A DNA stretch of 64,000 bases. It comes from Clarireedia homoeocarpa. Its lineage: Eukaryota; Ascomycota; Leotiomycetes; Helotiales; Rutstroemiaceae. The notes under the pieces are model-generated. The model searched no databases. It was given only the letters and a program-made list of their open reading frames with translations, and had not been told where the DNA came from. The position numbers and the translations under genes are program-made. The stretch spans positions 1 through 64,000 of the forward strand of contig LNKV01000046.1 in the NCBI GenBank assembly GCA_001465935.1. The letters are read 5' to 3'. Shown one piece after another: positions 10,960 to 23,379 of the stretch. Position 1 is the stretch's first letter, and every line of letters starts with the position of its first letter.

Positions 10960-13633
10960 CTAAAGCCCAAATATGATCAGCTTTTCCCCACTCAACTCTA
11001 GCTCCTCTATCCAACTGATGCTTGTCCTTCCTGTTCGAAACATCTCGTTTTGTTGCTTCTGATATACAGACTCTAACAACCTTCTCGTGCTCTTGGTGCT
11101 CATACCATAACTTGTCTTCTCCAAACTCTTAATCAACTCCACAGCAACGCTCTTTTCCGTCGTATTTTTAGATGCGAACCCCGCTAGAAAAACCGGAAAT
11201 AAGATATATCGAAATTCAAACCTCTTATAGTCCATGATCATACCAGCTATCTGAAGTATCTCTCTTGCGCATATCTCGACTTGTTTCTTGGATTTGGCGT
11301 CAGACTTGGATAGTTGGCCCGGGTACATACTTGTGTGATAGTAGATCACACAAGCTCGATATAATAAATGTGCCTACACGAGTTAGAAAGGTAGGTTATA
11401 TTAAGATAGTGTACCTATGTGTATTCGAAGGGTAAAAATCGCAGTGGGAAGCACCGCCAACTCTTCAAGCCAACTATCCGATGGCGAAAGCTGTACGGAC
11501 CACTTGCTATAGAAGTCGGCTAGCAGTGTGTATTCATCTTTAATACATTGTTGCTGATGTAGAGCGGTGTCATTGACCGGATCGTGGATCTTTATAGCCT
11601 CAGCTCTGAGTTCCTGGGCCTTTCGTCCAAATTCCAAGGCAAGTAAAGTGAGTTGTCGGTTCATCCTCAGTAACTGAGGCGTGTCGTTGGAATGCACTAG
11701 CCCAGAAGCCATGTGGCCCGGTTTTGCGTGCTCTAGAGCCTTCTCCGGTGGTGGCAACATGCCTTCCTGTATGATGGCCGTGGTATAGAAACCCGTTGAG
11801 CTAGTTGCAAGGAGTCCGTAAATATCAATGTACATGGCCCAGACCAGAACAAAATTGTGTCGTTCAGGCCCGTATGTTCGATGCCGAAGTCGCAGAATTC
11901 GTAGAAGCTGATCGCTATGATAATCCCACATGTTCGACTCGCGATGCCCAGCCGTCGCAGCCAATTTGATACCGATACAATCATCAGCGTGCTCCTCCAG
12001 AATATATAGCATTTTTCATTATTTTGTTGTGCAATTTAATCACCGTAAACGTACCTCAAAACGCAAAAGGAAATAATGCGTGAAAAGTGCACCATCAGAA
12101 AATGAATCTTCAAAGGTCCGCACCTCCGATTTCAGGGCTGGGATAACATGCTGGTGACGTTCTCTTGAGATAACATTAGCTTTATGAGATATATTTAGGC
12201 ACAGAAACAGGGGGTTGGTGGTTCATTGAGTGATGCAATAATTCATGTACCATCGAAGCCCCGGTTAGATGTCGAAGTGAACACGATTTCTAATGTAAGG
12301 TTTTAAGCTCGATTTGCTCATTTTGAGGTGCTTCTACCTCGAAGTAGAACAACATTAACAACCAGAGGTTTGTATATATGCATGAATTATTGCACCGCTT
12401 GTAATGCTGTTGGTGTACCTACAGGGCACCTGTTACTGGCCTACTTTCAAGGCAAGCAAGACTTAGAGAGGACAGTGCCATAATAGCAAGCATCAACTGG
12501 TAAACCATGTAAATCAGCGGTGGAAAAAAATATGATGGAGTTGTGTGTACACACAGGAGGATAGTCCTGAGCATAACGTTCGAAGAGATCTTGTCCACCA
12601 ACCCAATCAGATAGAGGACATATCTGACGAGCTAGGATCTTGCGATAATGACCCAGAAGCTGTGCATCCTCGGGATGTTGGAGTGTTATAGCCTCAGGCC
12701 GGGCAGTACAGTGGCCGGATTCAGTTTCGGAGAGGAGACGGCTCGCCCTACTAGATTGCGAGATTGAAGAGCTCTGATTTGGAATGCATGGGTTAGAAGC
12801 AATAGATGACTCATAATCTTCTCCCTTTTCTTCCAACTTCTCAAGAATGACGGAGTCAGTTATTTCGAAGTCGTCAGGGTCCGATATGGACTTTTCGGCG
12901 ACTCCATGTTGGGAACGATACTCTGGTAATGACGAGAAAGTGTTGTGATTGGCGATTACTGTAAACTTCCCGGGCTTGTGTAGGGCGGCCTTCAATTCCC
13001 GCTGCTCGTCGTTTATGAGATGAGCAAAAGGTGGTAAGTTATCTTCAGTATCCTGGAAGCTTGGGCGCTCAGGTTCCGTAGTTGATGCTGCTTGAGTGTC
13101 AATTGAGAGTAGCAACGAAGGAAGTAAGTATGACATACGATCCCAGACGGAATTTCCACTTGTATCTACAGATGGCATACGCTGTAGAATTTTCTCGGTG
13201 CCGTGCTTGAAGTGTATTCGAGGTTTCCAATCGCTGCATATCCAATAAGTCAATGCTATTGAACTATAACCTCGTCAAGGTTAACCTTACCATGCGTGGC
13301 CCAATCTCGCACATGGCTTGCAATCAATTAGTTATGAAGCCTCCTTGAAGAACGAATTCTTTACTCTCCCCGCAAACTGGTTTGTATCCGTGACATTTGA
13401 CTTCTAAGAATACTGTCAGAGGCCGCATCTATCTTTGATGTCACGAGAGGAGACAAACTGCGCGTCCTGCATGTCCTGGAAAATTGGTAAGCGAAAGACT
13501 GCATCTGTGAATAACGATGAGCTTACCAACATCCTTTCCTAGGTCGGACTGCACTTCCAAGCTCGGGGCCGGAAACAATATTTCTTTTGGTCGAAGATAC
13601 ATTTGCCGACGTGTCTAGGTTGGTTGAGGTCAT
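10960..13633 (-). CDS. Zn2Cys6 transcription factor with fungal_trans_2-type domain, zinc cluster possibly damaged
   Basis: Nine exons: 13633..13527, 13475..13459, 13403..13378, 13316..13291, 13233..12555, 12496..12423, 12163..12055, 11994..11415 and 11354..10960. They total 2013 nt and 670 residues with consistent phase throughout. The start is MTSTNLDTSANVSS. The zinc cluster reads KGCWTCRTRKVKCHGYKP then PCARLGHACDWKPR, interrupted by four introns. Only five of the six canonical cysteines appear in this splice model (see findings). Downstream blocks match the PF11951-type regulatory domain: QLLGHYRKILARQICPL, MALSSLSLACLESRP, HVIPALKSEV, SDGALFTHYFLLRFE and IACVIYYHTSMYPGQ. It should be a nuclear DNA-binding regulator of unknown target. 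It lies divergent to ECM29. The 259-nt intron at 12164-12422 is unusually long and carries an inverted repeat. Confidence 0.82.
12234..12394. repeat. 161-bp inverted-repeat insertion in an intron (MITE-like)
   Basis: TGCAATAATTCATG at 12234-12247 recurs as a perfect inverted copy at 12381-12394. The pair lies inside the longest intron of the Zn2Cys6 gene. No clear target-site duplication is visible. Intron length minus this block is about 98 nt, nearer the local norm, which fits a later insertion. Confidence 0.5.
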
Positions 13634-14809
13634 CTGCACAGAGATTCTCTTATCTATGTGATTCGGATATAAGACCCAAAGGTTGAGATCCTCTTGATTC
13701 CAATAAGTCAGAAAAGTCTTAAAGAAGTTCTGAGATGCGGTTATGCCGCGGAAGATTGATTCTCTGACTACTTGCACGCTAGCATACTTGCTCGAAGCGA
13801 CTGATGTTTATATATGACGCATACGCAGAGGTAGAACAATATTCGGAAAAAGATGGAATGAGCTTCATCTACAACGCCAAAAATCCCTCAATTATAGCTT
13901 GCCGATCCTTGGGCTGATAAATCAACTGAGTAAAACAGGTCGCTCTAGAAGTATTTAGCAGACCGTTGAAACCTTCAAAAGGCAGCCGAAGTATATGGCC
14001 ACGTGGGATGATACAGCAGGGTCTACGCCCTGCATCGATCGCGGGCTGCTCGACCAAAGTAGGAGTTGCTGAGAAGGCTATCGACAATGACATAAGTGTG
14101 TATACTGTCGCTAACACCGTTTGATATCACTAATTGGGATATTTGTAGTTACATCAAATAGTCAAGCTAGGCTTACACTTGCTGCTAACGTAGATCACAG
14201 CCAATCTTTATGGAAGTGCAAGGACGTCGAATTTTAGCACTACAATCAATGGCACCTCCTTGGATGCTGATCTAGCTCTGGCGCAACTATTACGCCTGCG
14301 ACAAAGTGAAGAACTATGTGCATCATGGCGAGTACTGGCGGCACAGCGGAAGCGGAAGAGGATAATACACTGCTGTACGAGGCACGTGCAAGGGGTCGTG
14401 CTAGGTATAATCAGGCTCCTCAGGCCTCATGTGGCTTACGAGGCCAAAGCCAATAATGCGATTGGCCTTACTCCAGCCACAGAAGGACCCTTTCACTTAG
14501 CTAAGCTGTGGCAACGTCGACAAGGCCAGAAGTCCGTCTTACAATGGCTCAAGGCAAAAGTGACGCGCGCGAAGAGAAGGCACGAACACATTCGTAATCT
14601 CAAACAATCTTACGCTTGTGTAAGGAGAGGAATCCTTCTTTCCTGTGCGATAAAATGCTCGTTGCTCGTCACTTTGCTCAAAACAAATAAGATCCCCATG
14701 TGCTACTGTTTTCGAACAACGCAAATCGTGGACGTCTTGTGAGTTCCGAGTTTTGTAAACAGCCGGCATCATCCATTCATTTACAACCCTCCCTTTAAAT
14801 TCAACTGAG
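13634..14809. promoter_or_regulatory. divergent intergenic region between Zn2Cys6 regulator and ECM29
   Basis: About 1.2 kb separates two start codons facing away from each other, so both promoters must lie here. Two frames, 13869-14117 minus (82 residues) and 14260-14742 plus (160 basic residues starting MDADLALAQLLRLRQ), are open. Neither has a domain I recognise, and their composition is arginine/lysine- and cysteine-odd, so I leave them uncalled. Confidence 0.4.
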
Positions 14810-17800
14810 ATGGCTGCATCAACAGAAGCAAGAGAGTTGGAGTTGGTTGGTAAAGTGGAAATGCGCATCGCTCTTGCAAAGGATGATAAACTCGAATCCG
14901 TTCTTAAGCCTTATTTGCCACCCCTCCTCCTCAAACTTGCTAGCGACCACCAAAGTGTGCGAAACAAGGTACGTCGTCAAGGACACAAAGTGTTCTCATA
15001 CGTGCATAAATGGAACAGTTACTTATACAATACCTAGGTCATATCAACATGTCAACACATCAAGATTCGCCTTGCCGGCAACAAGTAGGTGCTGATGCTC
15101 TCCTAAAAGTGCCAGGCTGTCACTTATATACTCAATTGTAGGGATATCGTCTTGCCAGTAGCAGCTTTACTAAAGCAGTACAAAGAACACCCTGAGTCTT
15201 CAATGATACGGCATTTTGATCTTATGTTTATACAACAAAGTATACGCAAACTTTCTTCCTCAGTGAGTCGCTCACCATTTGGCATACTCAAAATTTATCT
15301 TCTAAGTCGAGTCCAGGAACAAATGGATCTTTTACCGACACTAATACACGGTTTGGCTGGAGATTCCGACAAGCCTACATGTGCAACAGTATTCAATCTT
15401 TTCCTTCGTTTGCTACCGCAGCTTCGTGTACCTTCCCGAGGGAGTAAAGAAGATGCTGAACTAAGACACCAACTTGGGCTAGATGAACACCAAGGCGATG
15501 CTAAGTTTTTGGCGTCATGGTTTGGAAAGCTCATATTACTTACACTTGTGCGTGCTGCTCCTTCAGGAGTGACTTGTCCAGGACTTAGTGTCAAGGAGTA
15601 TGAGTTCTTAACGCTCAGTGGCAAGCAAGAAACCTGGGATCCAAGCTCCGACGAAGGACTTAATTTGACACAGACTAAGATCACCGTACTCAATTTCCTT
15701 GCAAGTGGCGCGTTTACAGATGAGGAACGCTTCTTACCAGCTCTCTTCGCATCTGCGGATTCTAATTCTCGGATCTCCGGTATTGGTGATGACTTACTGA
15801 AACGTTCGGCCGTTTCTCTAGAAGATGCTGAACTAGTTCGCAGTCTTTTTAGGATATATTTCTCCTTGAGACCAGCTTTACAAACGAGGGTGCTAGTAAT
15901 TTTAACAAAGTCTGCCATTTCGACCACATTTCCACGAGAGATTGTCAAAATTGTCCAGGAAGGAATCCAGCCCGACGACAACACAAATGTACCAGCTCCG
16001 GGTTTGGAGACCATCAAATTCCGGAATGCATTGTTTAATTATATGAATTGGGTCTCTCGCATGGGATCCGTCAATGATCTCAGCCAAGTTGCTCCACAAC
16101 TCGTTGGCTTTCTACGAACTTATATTGAGGATCAAGGCTGGCCTATACCCCATGAACGATCGTCAGATGCTGCTGCCCTCCGAGCATTAGCTTATGAAAC
16201 ACTTGGCGCACTTGCGAAAACCACACCTTCCATAGTCCTCGAGGAGAATCTTTCCTTGATTCGATGGCTATTCCGGTCACTTACAGAAGAAGGCTCGTCC
16301 GATGACATCTTCGTGAGCATAGAAGGGGCTCTCGCAAGTCTGTTGGGCGCATTTGTAGCACCTCTATCCGCCAATATTACAAACGAGCTACGATTATTAC
16401 TTCTGAAGTACATGACACTTCAGGAAGGCGAGGAGATTGTTCGAAGCGCTCGATTCGCGACTGTTCGGTGGGCCAACCGGTGTCTGGAGTACAGTGATAT
16501 CGTTGCAAGGTGGATAGATATTCTTGCATTGAGTGCCCGTACCGATGAGCGTAGCGATGTTGTAGAAGAGGGTGCCAAAGGATTGGTAATACTCATCAAC
16601 TGCATAAAATATTTCGTGAATTTCGTACTAATTGCATTCATAGGATCCATATTGGTATCGACTTCTGAACTCAACAAGTGCATCAGTTGAGTGTCCGCTC
16701 CCAGAGTGGGATGAGATGATCAAAGTTTTTTTCAGCAGTCAGACTCTGGTGGAAAATTCGCATATTGCAAACACCATGAAGACAGGAATGGAAGTTGACA
16801 GCATATCGGTATTTGGCAATTTTTCCGGCACACGAGTTAATGCTTTTCCGGCAGCAATCAATTATTCCAGGAGGATGTTACTACTACGTGCTTTGGAGAA
16901 GACAGACACACCTCTTGGGATCGATGCAGATTGGGAGCGACAATTAGATGTCCTATATCGTTCAGACAAGGAATCTAGAAGAGCCATGAAAGCCCACATT
17001 CTAACTGTTGATGAAGATGCTCTCCATATGTATCTTACTGCGGCCTTTGAAGGAATGTTACGCAACGATGGAAATGGCTTGGCAGAGTGTGGCAAATGTT
17101 TTGTCGAGATTGCCTCTATTTCACCAAGCAAAGTTATCGGCAGGCTTGCCGAGAGGGCAATCGAGCTTATTCCATGCATTCGCTCGAATAACGTTTCAAC
17201 TCGGTTTCTTGCAGCTCAGGCAATGGGCATCCTCCTAGCACATCCAGCAGTGGATGATGATTCTGTTGAAAAACTTATCCAAACACTCGCTAGTGATGTA
17301 GAGCCTTGGTCAACAGCTGTAGGAGCAGAGGCCAACAAGGTACATGGATCTATAGTCACACTGGGATATGTCCTAAGCAGGGCCTCATATTACGGTCGGA
17401 ATAGCTTCTTGTCGAAACCTATCGTTACGAAACTGTTATCACAATTTATCGGTATCTTGGAAACCGTCAGAGATGCATCGACGAAGGAAGCTGTTTTGAA
17501 TGCCGTCAGCCAAACGAGTGCCTCAGGAGTTCTGACGGTCGACGTTATGAAAGGTACTTCGTCGGGAGTCGAGGAAACCATCAAGATTCTACTCGCTGAA
17601 GCCAAAAAGGGGAGCGAAAAGGCAATCTCAACTCTTGGAAGACTTTCTATCATGTTCGATGAGTCAGATAACCAAGCAGAAGGTCCGCTGAATAATATAA
17701 TTACAGGGCTGTATGACTTGTTTGAACTGAAGCAGCCCGAGATCCACTTTACTATTGGTGAGGCTCTGAGCTGTGCGGGTGCTTGTTGGGATTCGGACGT

Positions 17801-20573
17801 CCTGAAACTCAGTCTAGACGTCGATGTTGATTTTGATGGACGAAAGGCACGCCCGGCGACCTTCGAAAACATTATTCAAAAACTTTTGACAGACTGCAAA
17901 ACCACAAAGCCGTCATTAAAGAAAGCATCTGGTATCTGGCTTTTCTGTTTGATTCAATATAGCGGGCATCTCGAACAAGTACAGACACAATTAAGAGAAT
18001 GTCAAGCTGCCTTCATGGGGTTGCTGTCAGCGCGAGAAGAAATTGTTCAGGAAACTGCATCTCGAGGGTTGAGTCTCGTCTACGAACAAGGTGATAAGGA
18101 ACTCAGGGAGAGGCTTGTGAAGGATCTCATTGCAAGCTTCACTGGTACAAGTACGCAATTGAAAGTCCATGAAGACACTGAGCTATTCGAACCAGGAGCG
18201 CTCCCGACTGGGGAAGGCAAATCTATCACATCCTATAAAGATATCGTAAGCCTTGCAAACGAGGTTGGCGACCAAAGCTTAGTGTATAAGTTTATGTCTC
18301 TTGCCACAAATGCAGCTACGTGGTCTACTCGCGCAGCCTTCGGACGCTTTGGATTGAGTAACATTCTTTCCGAGTCTGAGATCGATCCAAAGCTGTACCC
18401 AAAACTGTATCGCTATCGATTTGATCCAAACCCCAATGTCCAACGGTCTATGAATGATATCTGGAGTGCGTTAGTTAAAGACTCAAACGCCACTATCAAC
18501 CAATATTTCGATGAGATTCTATCAGATCTTTTGAAAAGTATTCTTGGAAAGGAGTGGCGAACCAGAGAAGCAAGTTGTGCCGCTATCGCAGACCTTGTGC
18601 AAGGACGCGAATTCGAAAAATACGAAAAACACCTTCATGACATTTGGCACGTCGCCTTCAAAGTTCTTGATGATATCAAAGGATCTGTACGGAAAGCTGC
18701 TTTGTCTCTTAGTATGGTTTTGACTGGTATTCTGGTGCGTCAGGTTGAAGCGGGTACGTCTTCGAAACACGCACAAGCTATGCTGAAGGACGTGCTGCCG
18801 TTCTTGTTGTCGGACCAGGGTCTTGAAAGCTCGGCGAAAGAAGTTCAAGCTTTTGCAACAGTCACAGTTCTTAAGCTTATTAAGAGCGGGGGCAAAGCAC
18901 TGTTGCCTTATGTTCCTCAACTAGTCGAGACAATGATTAACCTCTTGAGTACTCTGGAACCGGAGGGAGTAGACTATCTCTACTTAAGAGCTGCGCATTA
19001 CAATCTTACCGAAGAAAAGATCGATAGCGCACGGAGTAGTGCAGTAACTCAATCACCTCTCATGGAAGCTATCGAGCGTTGCCTCGATATAATCGATGAG
19101 CCAACTATGAAAGAGTTTGTGCCTCGCTTAGAAAATGTCATCAAAACCACTGTCGGCATGCCCTCCAAAGTAGGCTGTGGCGGTGTTCTTGTCAGTCTCG
19201 CTACTCGACATTCATTGGTATTCCGTCCTCATGCAGACCATTTTCTCAAAATCCTTGAAAAGTCGGTCCTCGATCGCAACAATGCCGTTAGTGCTGCATA
19301 CGCTCGCGCTGCTGGGTATCTTTCTCGATTAGCCAGTGATAAGGCTGTCCTGAGACTTCTTACATATTCGAAGGAACTTTACTTCAATGCCGAAGACGAA
19401 AATCGTCGCCAGGTATCCTCTGATATAATTTATGCAATCTCCAAATTTGCTACAGATCGTTTTAATTCAATGAATTCCGATTTCCTTCCATTTGTATTCT
19501 TCGCTAAACACGACCTGGATGACGCTACCAAGAAGCAATTTGCGAAAACCTGGGATGAAAATGTCGGTGGCTCTCGAGCTGTTCTTCTCTATGCTCGAGA
19601 AATCAACGATCTCGTGCTTCAGTTCATCGACTCACCAAAATGGACCATCAAACATAGCGCTGCCTTAACCATTGCTGATGTTGTAATGTCCGTCACGTCT
19701 ACCACATCCACCGAGATGGACGGCCCTACAGCAGCTCTCATCTGGCCCGCACTCGAGAAGGCACTCTCACTCAAAACATTCACCGGAAAAGAAAAGGTGT
19801 TACAAGCCTTCAACAAATTCGTTAATACCGGATCATCACTATGGAAAGCCGAATCTGCAGTCGCAGCTCAAACAAAGAAAATTGCAATCCGAGAAGCAAA
19901 ACGCAACAACGATGCCTACCGACCCTTTGCTTTTGCCTCTCTCGGTGAATATGCCGAAGCTCGCACTGATCTCGACATGTGGGATGAAGTCTATTCCATC
20001 ATCGTTCCCTTACTCGAAGACATTACCAGCGAAGATAAAATGGAGACATCGACCGATTCCAAGAAAGACTCAGTAGGCGAAAAATCGGATGAAGCTGCAA
20101 CTATCACCGCAGGCATCACTGCGCTTTTCCGTGCGATCAATATCAAGCTCCTTGATTCCTCTCCGTTGACGCACCTCCCAAAGTTGCTGGAGACGGTAAA
20201 GCCGGTTCTTAAATCGGTTAATGCGTCGGTTGCGACAAGGACCGCACTGTATGAACGTGTTAAGATTCTATTTGAGGGGCTGAGAAAACGTACGCATGAT
20301 CAGAAGGAAAATATATATGGAGTCTGTAGGGGGTTCTTTGAGATATTGGAAATTGAAAGTGGTGCGGGGAGTGAAAGTGTGAGGGTGAAGAGAGGGGATG
20401 CAGCGAAAGAAATCGTGGAGGCATTACGCGGAGGTATTTTTGGAATGTGGGGAGAAGGAAGAAATGGACTTATGGAGTGGATGAAAGGGGTTTTGGGGGA
20501 GGCATTGAGTGTGGAGAGGAATGAGAGTGTGAAGACGATTTTGGAGAAGGTTGTTAAGTTGTTGGAGGAGTGA
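14810..20573 (+). CDS. ECM29: proteasome adaptor and scaffold protein ECM29
   Basis: Exons 14810..14968, 15038..15084, 15142..16585 and 16644..20573 give 1860 codons including the stop, close to the about 1868 residues of yeast Ecm29. The start is MAASTEARELELVGKVEMR. The whole protein is alpha-helical ARM/HEAT-like repeats. Recognisable family stretches include LPVAALLKQYKEHPESSMIR near the N terminus, EWDEMIKVFFSSQ after the third intron and KEWRTREASCAAIADLVQGR in the middle. Ecm29 binds the 26S proteasome at the core/regulatory-particle junction and acts in quality control of assembly and in localisation. The two short leading exons sit within the first 100 codons. Several long antisense frames across this gene are shadows. 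Confidence 0.95.
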
Positions 20574-20995
20574 TTAGGCAAGATGATATAACTCCGTTCA
20601 GCGTGGTTTATCCGGTGGTAGATATATTTGCTTGTCTATGAGATTCAATGTCTACATCTATTTCCCAATTATACTGTCATATAGTTTCCGCCTATTTCGC
20701 GTCTAGGCCCCGTAAAGGGCGTAGGCAGCAAGGTGAAGTTGCCAATTGTGAATGGGGGTGGGGAAAGGATTTGGAAGGATGCGGGGTCGAGATTTACCAA
20801 ATGGGCTCGGGGTCATGGGCCCATCGGGGAGAGTTGGGCGAAATGTAAATAGGGTACATTGGTGTCTCTTTTCATTTTCTATGTCATGGAGAAAACGTGA
20901 GGCAAGTACGAGAGAGCATGAGTATGGGCAAGTGTCTACAATTTCCACTTCCACCTCCAACACTACCTCTATTCTTCAATCTGTTCGCCTTCCAT
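20574..20995. other. intergenic, convergent 3' ends
   Basis: It holds the 3' untranslated regions of ECM29 (plus) and the small coiled-coil gene (minus). A G-rich segment lies at 20750-20840. No gene is seen. Confidence 0.5.
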
Positions 20996-21361
20996 TCACT
21001 TCCTCCCCGCTCTCCTCGCTTCATCCCTCACCGCCTGAGCCTTCAGATAGCCATCCTTCCAGTCTTCTGCCTTTTTGTTCACAGACTCAATTTGGTCATT
21101 TAAATCTTTAATGCTCTTTTTTACTTCATCTCTCTTTGTCTTCTGCGTCTTTCTATCCAATCCGTCTTTAACTCTTGTGAGTACATCCTTCCGTTCTACA
21201 AGCGTGTTGAACTCATTTTTGTATTCAGTCATTATCCCACGAATGGCTTTGGGTTCTTTGGTTACGTCGATTAGTGCGAGGGAGTTGTTAGTTTTGTAGA
21301 CGCGGGGTTTTTGCGTGGCTTTGTCATTCTTTTGGGTGTCGGTTCTGGATGAGGAGGACAT
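20996..21361 (-). CDS. small lysine-rich coiled-coil protein, unknown function
   Basis: A 121-residue uninterrupted frame starts MSSSSRTDTQKNDKATQKPR. Residues 50-110 form a long charged helix (RKTQKTKRDEVKKSIKDLND and onward) with heptad-like spacing, ending in basic AVRDEARRAGRK. No family is recognised. It is convergent with ECM29. Its codon use and the strong helical bias favour a real gene over a chance frame. Confidence 0.55.
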   Translation of the reverse strand: MSSSSRTDTQKNDKATQKPRVYKTNNSLALIDVTKEPKAIRGIMTEYKNEFNTLVERKDVLTRVKDGLDRKTQKTKRDEVKKSIKDLNDQIESVNKKAEDWKDGYLKAQAVRDEARRAGRK

Positions 21362-22818
21362 TTTCTGGTCTTTTTATTTTTATTTTAGAAAGGAGTTTCG
21401 AATCGAGGGTTTGAGTGCTGGCAAGTGCTATGGAGTGGTTGTTTGTCGACTTCAATTAAGGATAGCTGAGACTGTCTAGTTTGTGTTCTTGGTATGGTTT
21501 ACTCAGATATAAGCTACATGGAATGACCTTTAATATACCTATTGTTGGAGAGTTCGCATTCAGAGATCAAGCGTGGTATCCTCGATTTGGATATTGTCTA
21601 TTTCGGGATCTGGAGGTATCAATGTGGCGAAAGGTGTGAAATATTTGCATGGGCCGGGCCGCCAGTATTGGCCGAAATAGAGACCTTCCGGATGATCCCA
21701 TATTAAGAGGATTAGATAACAGCAAGGCGATGAGTGAAAAAGATGGAATAGAAATAAAATATGACGGAATATAGACTAGAAGGGACAAAGATATCATTTT
21801 TGATTGCTAGAACATGGCAGTTGTAACCGGATGTGTCCACCTCCAGTTCAAACATACAAGACAATTTGACTCTAATCAGCTACCAACTCATTTTCTACTT
21901 TCATATGAGCGTCAGCTTTCCAAACCTACTGGAATGCACTTTGAAGAACCTTCTTATGAATGTTTCACTTCTTATTAATACTTCTAAACTACCTTTCTCA
22001 CCGCGGCAAATCATCTTCATTTCACTGCAGCTTTCCAGGTGTCTTTTTCGCACGTCTATGTATCCAAATGAACAGATGGAGAGCTGTCCAGGACTCAGAA
22101 TATCGTTTTCCGTGTTTCTTCAAGGTATGAACTCAGGGCTTGCTCGAAATGAATTCGGATCTTGAGTGTTTTGGGAGCCGGTGCACCAGTGCAGTGGGTG
22201 TGTCAATTTCACCGACCAACTTCGGAGTCCAATCACCCATTTCTTCGTCCTTAATATATTCAATCATATATCTGATTATTCGAGTGAAACTCGGGTAGGG
22301 AGAACTTATATATACACTTTCCAGAAGAAATATCTCAAATATATATATTGGTTAAATATCGAAGTTTTGCAGTTTTGCAGTTTTGCAGTTAGTCTATGAT
22401 TTAGTACACCTAACTACAGAAGATGCCACTAGAGTTAATATGAGTTTCCTGCTTGATTTCCGAGAAATACTTCTTGTCTGCAGAGCTTTCAGACGTTGCT
22501 GTTACCTTGAGATAGCATTAAAAGTTCATGTATGATTCACAAATAAGACCCTACTGCATTGAGCAATTACATCTCGGTGGGAGTTAAAATGCAGGAACTG
22601 GAGACGTGACAGTCAAGATACACTTTTCAGGGAAATGAATACATGAGTTATATGTATAATGCATCCATTTAAACTATATATATATATATATATATTTGGC
22701 TCGATGCAGCTGCGAACTATCTCTTTCTTCTCTGTCGTCTATATCGTTTGGCTCATTTCTGAGTCTCAAGAGTCAGACGTAGCAACCGAAAATGCTCTAG
22801 AAGAACCGCAGTACAGTC
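21362..22818. other. intergenic, AT-rich, with simple repeats
   Basis: No gene is supported. A three-fold AGTTTTGC-type tandem lies around 22360-22388. A (TA)n tract occupies 22675-22695. Short frames at 21567-22399 lack any domain. Confidence 0.5.
22675..22695. repeat. (TA)n microsatellite
   Basis: Uninterrupted alternating T and A over 21 bases. Confidence 0.9.
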
Positions 22819-23379
22819 TTACTTGGAGGAGCCTGCGCCGTGTCTCTTTACTGCAGTGATTTCACCTGGTTCTGTAGGCTGCGGGCCCCAATTCATCTTC
22901 TCCATCCTCGCATTCTGCGACTTTGCAACCGATGCGTTGAACTTTCTCAACAGTTCTTTAGCCTCCTTATGATACTCATCGGTGTACTCATTGCTACCTG
23001 GTTTTGGTTGGTGCATTCTTCTGAGCTCTTTTAAATATTTTTTGTATTGCACTCTCAGTTCTTCAGAGGTGAGAGTATGCTCTTCAGGCTCTCCTCGCTC
23101 TTCTGCGGGTCCTGATTTCGATGGATTGCTGGATTGCATAGTTGATGTCCTTTTATGTAGTGACGGCTGTGAGAAGTTTTTTGATAATAGGGACGACCTT
23201 GATAGGTTTGACTTGGAGGCCGACGATAAGTCAGATGTTGCGGCTCTTTTTAGCTCCTTGGGCGTGTCTCCCTTTTCCTTGCCTTCTTTTCCCTTATTAC
23301 CATCCTCCTTTGCCTTTTTAGAATTCCCTTTTCCCTTGCCATCTTTCCCCCCGCTTTTGAGTCTACGGAGAGCATCCAT
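22819..23379 (-). CDS. lysine/serine-rich hypothetical protein
   Basis: A 186-residue frame starts MDALRRLKSGGKDGKGKGN. The first 45 residues are almost all K, G, E and D. A serine-rich middle (SDLSSASKSNLSRSSLLSKN) follows. A better-conserved-looking helical C-terminal half contains LRVQYKKYLKELRRMHQPKP and ELLRKFNASVAKSQ. I do not recognise the family. The disordered basic N terminus would fit a nucleic-acid or membrane-surface binder, which is only inference. A second minus-strand frame upstream (23453-23701) might be a 5' exon but I see no convincing join. Confidence 0.55.
   Translation of the reverse strand: MDALRRLKSGGKDGKGKGNSKKAKEDGNKGKEGKEKGDTPKELKRAATSDLSSASKSNLSRSSLLSKNFSQPSLHKRTSTMQSSNPSKSGPAEERGEPEEHTLTSEELRVQYKKYLKELRRMHQPKPGSNEYTDEYHKEAKELLRKFNASVAKSQNARMEKMNWGPQPTEPGEITAVKRHGAGSSK

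Noticed and set aside
14260..14742. 160-residue plus frame upstream of ECM29
   Set aside because: Unusual Arg/Cys-rich composition, no domain, and it occupies the region needed for the divergent promoters.
15295..16017. 240-residue antisense frame
   Set aside because: It lies opposite the conserved ECM29 coding exon; a shadow.
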